A DNA stretch of 6,390 nucleotides from Leptolyngbyaceae cyanobacterium CSSed165cm_216 (lineage in GTDB: Bacteria; Cyanobacteriota; Cyanobacteriia; Phormidesmidales; Phormidesmidaceae). Positions within the stretch are counted from its first letter, which is position 1. Each line of letters opens with the position of its first letter. The stretch covers positions 1 through 6,390 of the forward strand of contig SLIY01000287.1 in assembly GCA_007135385.1 (NCBI GenBank). The letters run 5' to 3'. Position numbers and translations under genes: made by a program. A model generated the notes under the pieces. That model searched no databases. It saw only the letters and a list, made by a program, of their open reading frames with translations, and had not been told where the DNA came from. Of the stretch, positions 5,527 to 6,390 are shown piece by piece.

Positions 5527-6390
5527 GGTTTCCGGCTGAGGCCACAACACCGACATCCCAAGCCCTGATTCGCTGGCTGACTGACGATGTTCTCTTTCAC
5601 TATCAGCGGTGTAACCGGCGAGCATTTCTAGATCTTTATGGCGATCGCAGCCAGCAACGGCCCCCGTCCGATTACCTCCTCAAGCTGCGTCAAGACAGTA
5701 ACCTACATCGTCAGAGCGTTTTAGAATCCTTTCAGCCCTGGTCTCGCCCCCAGTTTGCCGCTGGCAACTGGGTTGATGGGGCCAGAGCTACCGCAGCGTT
5801 GATGGCCCAAGGGGTAGAGGTAATTCATCAAGGGGTGTTAGTGGCCCCATCTGCCCTGGCTGAGGTGCAACTCGTCAGCCAACCCGATCTACTGGTCAAA
5901 CAACCTGGTTGGTCCTGTTGGGGTCATTGGACCTATGCTCCGATCGATATCAAGTTAGGTAAAAAGCCTAAGCTCGACTACCAGGTGGTGGCCGCTTACC
6001 ATGCCTATGTGCTGTCACGGGTACAGGGGGTGTGGCCAGCCACCAGTAGCCTGGCCCTGCGGGGTGGGCAACATTATCCGATCGATCTCGACCGCCTAGT
6101 CTTGAAGCTACAAGACATCCTGAATCATTGTCTGCAAGACTTACGCTCCACCCAGGCCCCCGAGTTATTTATTTCCCACAGCCGCTGTGACATGTGCCAC
6201 TGGTTTGACCAGTGTTATACCCAGGCCCAGGCGACCCGCCATCTATCTCTGTTGCCAGGGGTTACCCCAGCCCGCTACCAATTCTTAAAGCAGCACCATT
6301 TGACTACCGTGGCGGCCTTGGCCGCCGCTAATCCCACCTATTTAGCCCACTTGCCAGGGTTTGGGGAACAGGTGGCTGAAAAGCTGGTGC
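5508..6390 (+). CDS. TM0106 family RecB-like putative nuclease, partial (3' end beyond window)
   Basis: The N-terminal 294 residues of a RecB-like nuclease are visible and the frame is still open at the right edge. Numbering from TTG 5508, the family-like sequence begins at WLTDDVLFHYQRCNRRAFLDLYGD (23-46). The PD-(D/E)XK core is seen as QPDLLVK (Asp127) and PIDIKLG (Asp147, Lys149), followed by YQVVAAYHAYVL (158-169), which fits the Q...Y motif of RecB nucleases. Cys35 plus CDMCHWFDQC (Cys227, Cys230, Cys236) give the C...CxxCx5C pattern that binds a 4Fe-4S cluster in Cas4 and AddB-type nucleases. Residues about 246-294 resemble a helix-hairpin-helix unit (LPGVTPARY, LPGFGEQVAEKLV). Family members usually continue with an RNase H-like exonuclease domain, not visible here. 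The start is uncertain: the frame is open from 5427, contains no ATG or GTG before the conserved part, and offers only TTG 5463 and TTG 5508 upstream of it. Its biological role is not established; DNA processing is inferred from the family. Confidence 0.85.
   Translation, partial: MPGSPLRFPAEATTPTSQALIRWLTDDVLFHYQRCNRRAFLDLYGDRSQQRPPSDYLLKLRQDSNLHRQSVLESFQPWSRPQFAAGNWVDGARATAALMAQGVEVIHQGVLVAPSALAEVQLVSQPDLLVKQPGWSCWGHWTYAPIDIKLGKKPKLDYQVVAAYHAYVLSRVQGVWPATSSLALRGGQHYPIDLDRLVLKLQDILNHCLQDLRSTQAPELFISHSRCDMCHWFDQCYTQAQATRHLSLLPGVTPARYQFLKQHHLTTVAALAAANPTYLAHLPGFGEQVAEKLV

Noticed and set aside
1..6390. tRNA, rRNA, known riboswitch, prophage or insertion sequence genes.
   Set aside because: No cloverleaf-like pattern, rRNA core sequence, transposase or integrase motif was recognised on either strand by reading; a covariance-model search would be needed to exclude small RNAs.

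Overview
This window looks like an ordinary chromosomal stretch from a cyanobacterium. The palindrome GCGATCGC (HIP1) occurs seven times in 6.4 kb (1708, 3184, 3430, 3465, 3752 area, 4252, 5641), and the proteins closely resemble cyanobacterial family members. The repeat-rich intergenic DNA at the left would fit a filamentous or Leptolyngbya-like lineage, but genus cannot be fixed by reading alone.

Layout from left to right. Positions 1-51 may hold the start of an unrecognised minus-strand gene running off the left edge. Positions 52-760 hold no convincing gene; they are a mosaic of short direct and inverted repeats typical of dispersed cyanobacterial intergenic elements. Positions 761-2059 (minus) encode a 432-residue protein of unknown function. 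A roughly 0.5-kb divergent control region follows, with short repeated boxes and a plausible sigma-70-type promoter for murF. murF (2578-3927, plus) makes the last cytoplasmic ligase of peptidoglycan precursor synthesis. It meets, tail to tail and with a 4-nt overlap, a minus-strand PLP enzyme (3924-5135) that matches the cyanobacterial L-cysteine/cystine C-S lyase C-DES. A second divergent intergenic region (5136 to about 5507) carries a 12-bp tandem repeat and a strong GC-rich hairpin. The window ends inside a plus-strand RecB-like nuclease of the TM0106 family, with a PD-(D/E)XK-type active site and four cysteines arranged as in Fe-S nucleases such as Cas4 and AddB.

The genes do not form an operon: orientation alternates minus, plus, minus, plus, so each is probably transcribed alone. 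Their only visible functional link is speculative: C-DES releases sulfur usable for Fe-S clusters, and the neighbouring nuclease appears to carry such a cluster. I found no CRISPR array, complete mobile element, RNA gene or defence island. The most interesting items are the nuclease's lack of a conventional start codon beside a possible alternative hairpin pair, the repeated boxes upstream of murF, and the uncharacterised 432-residue protein.
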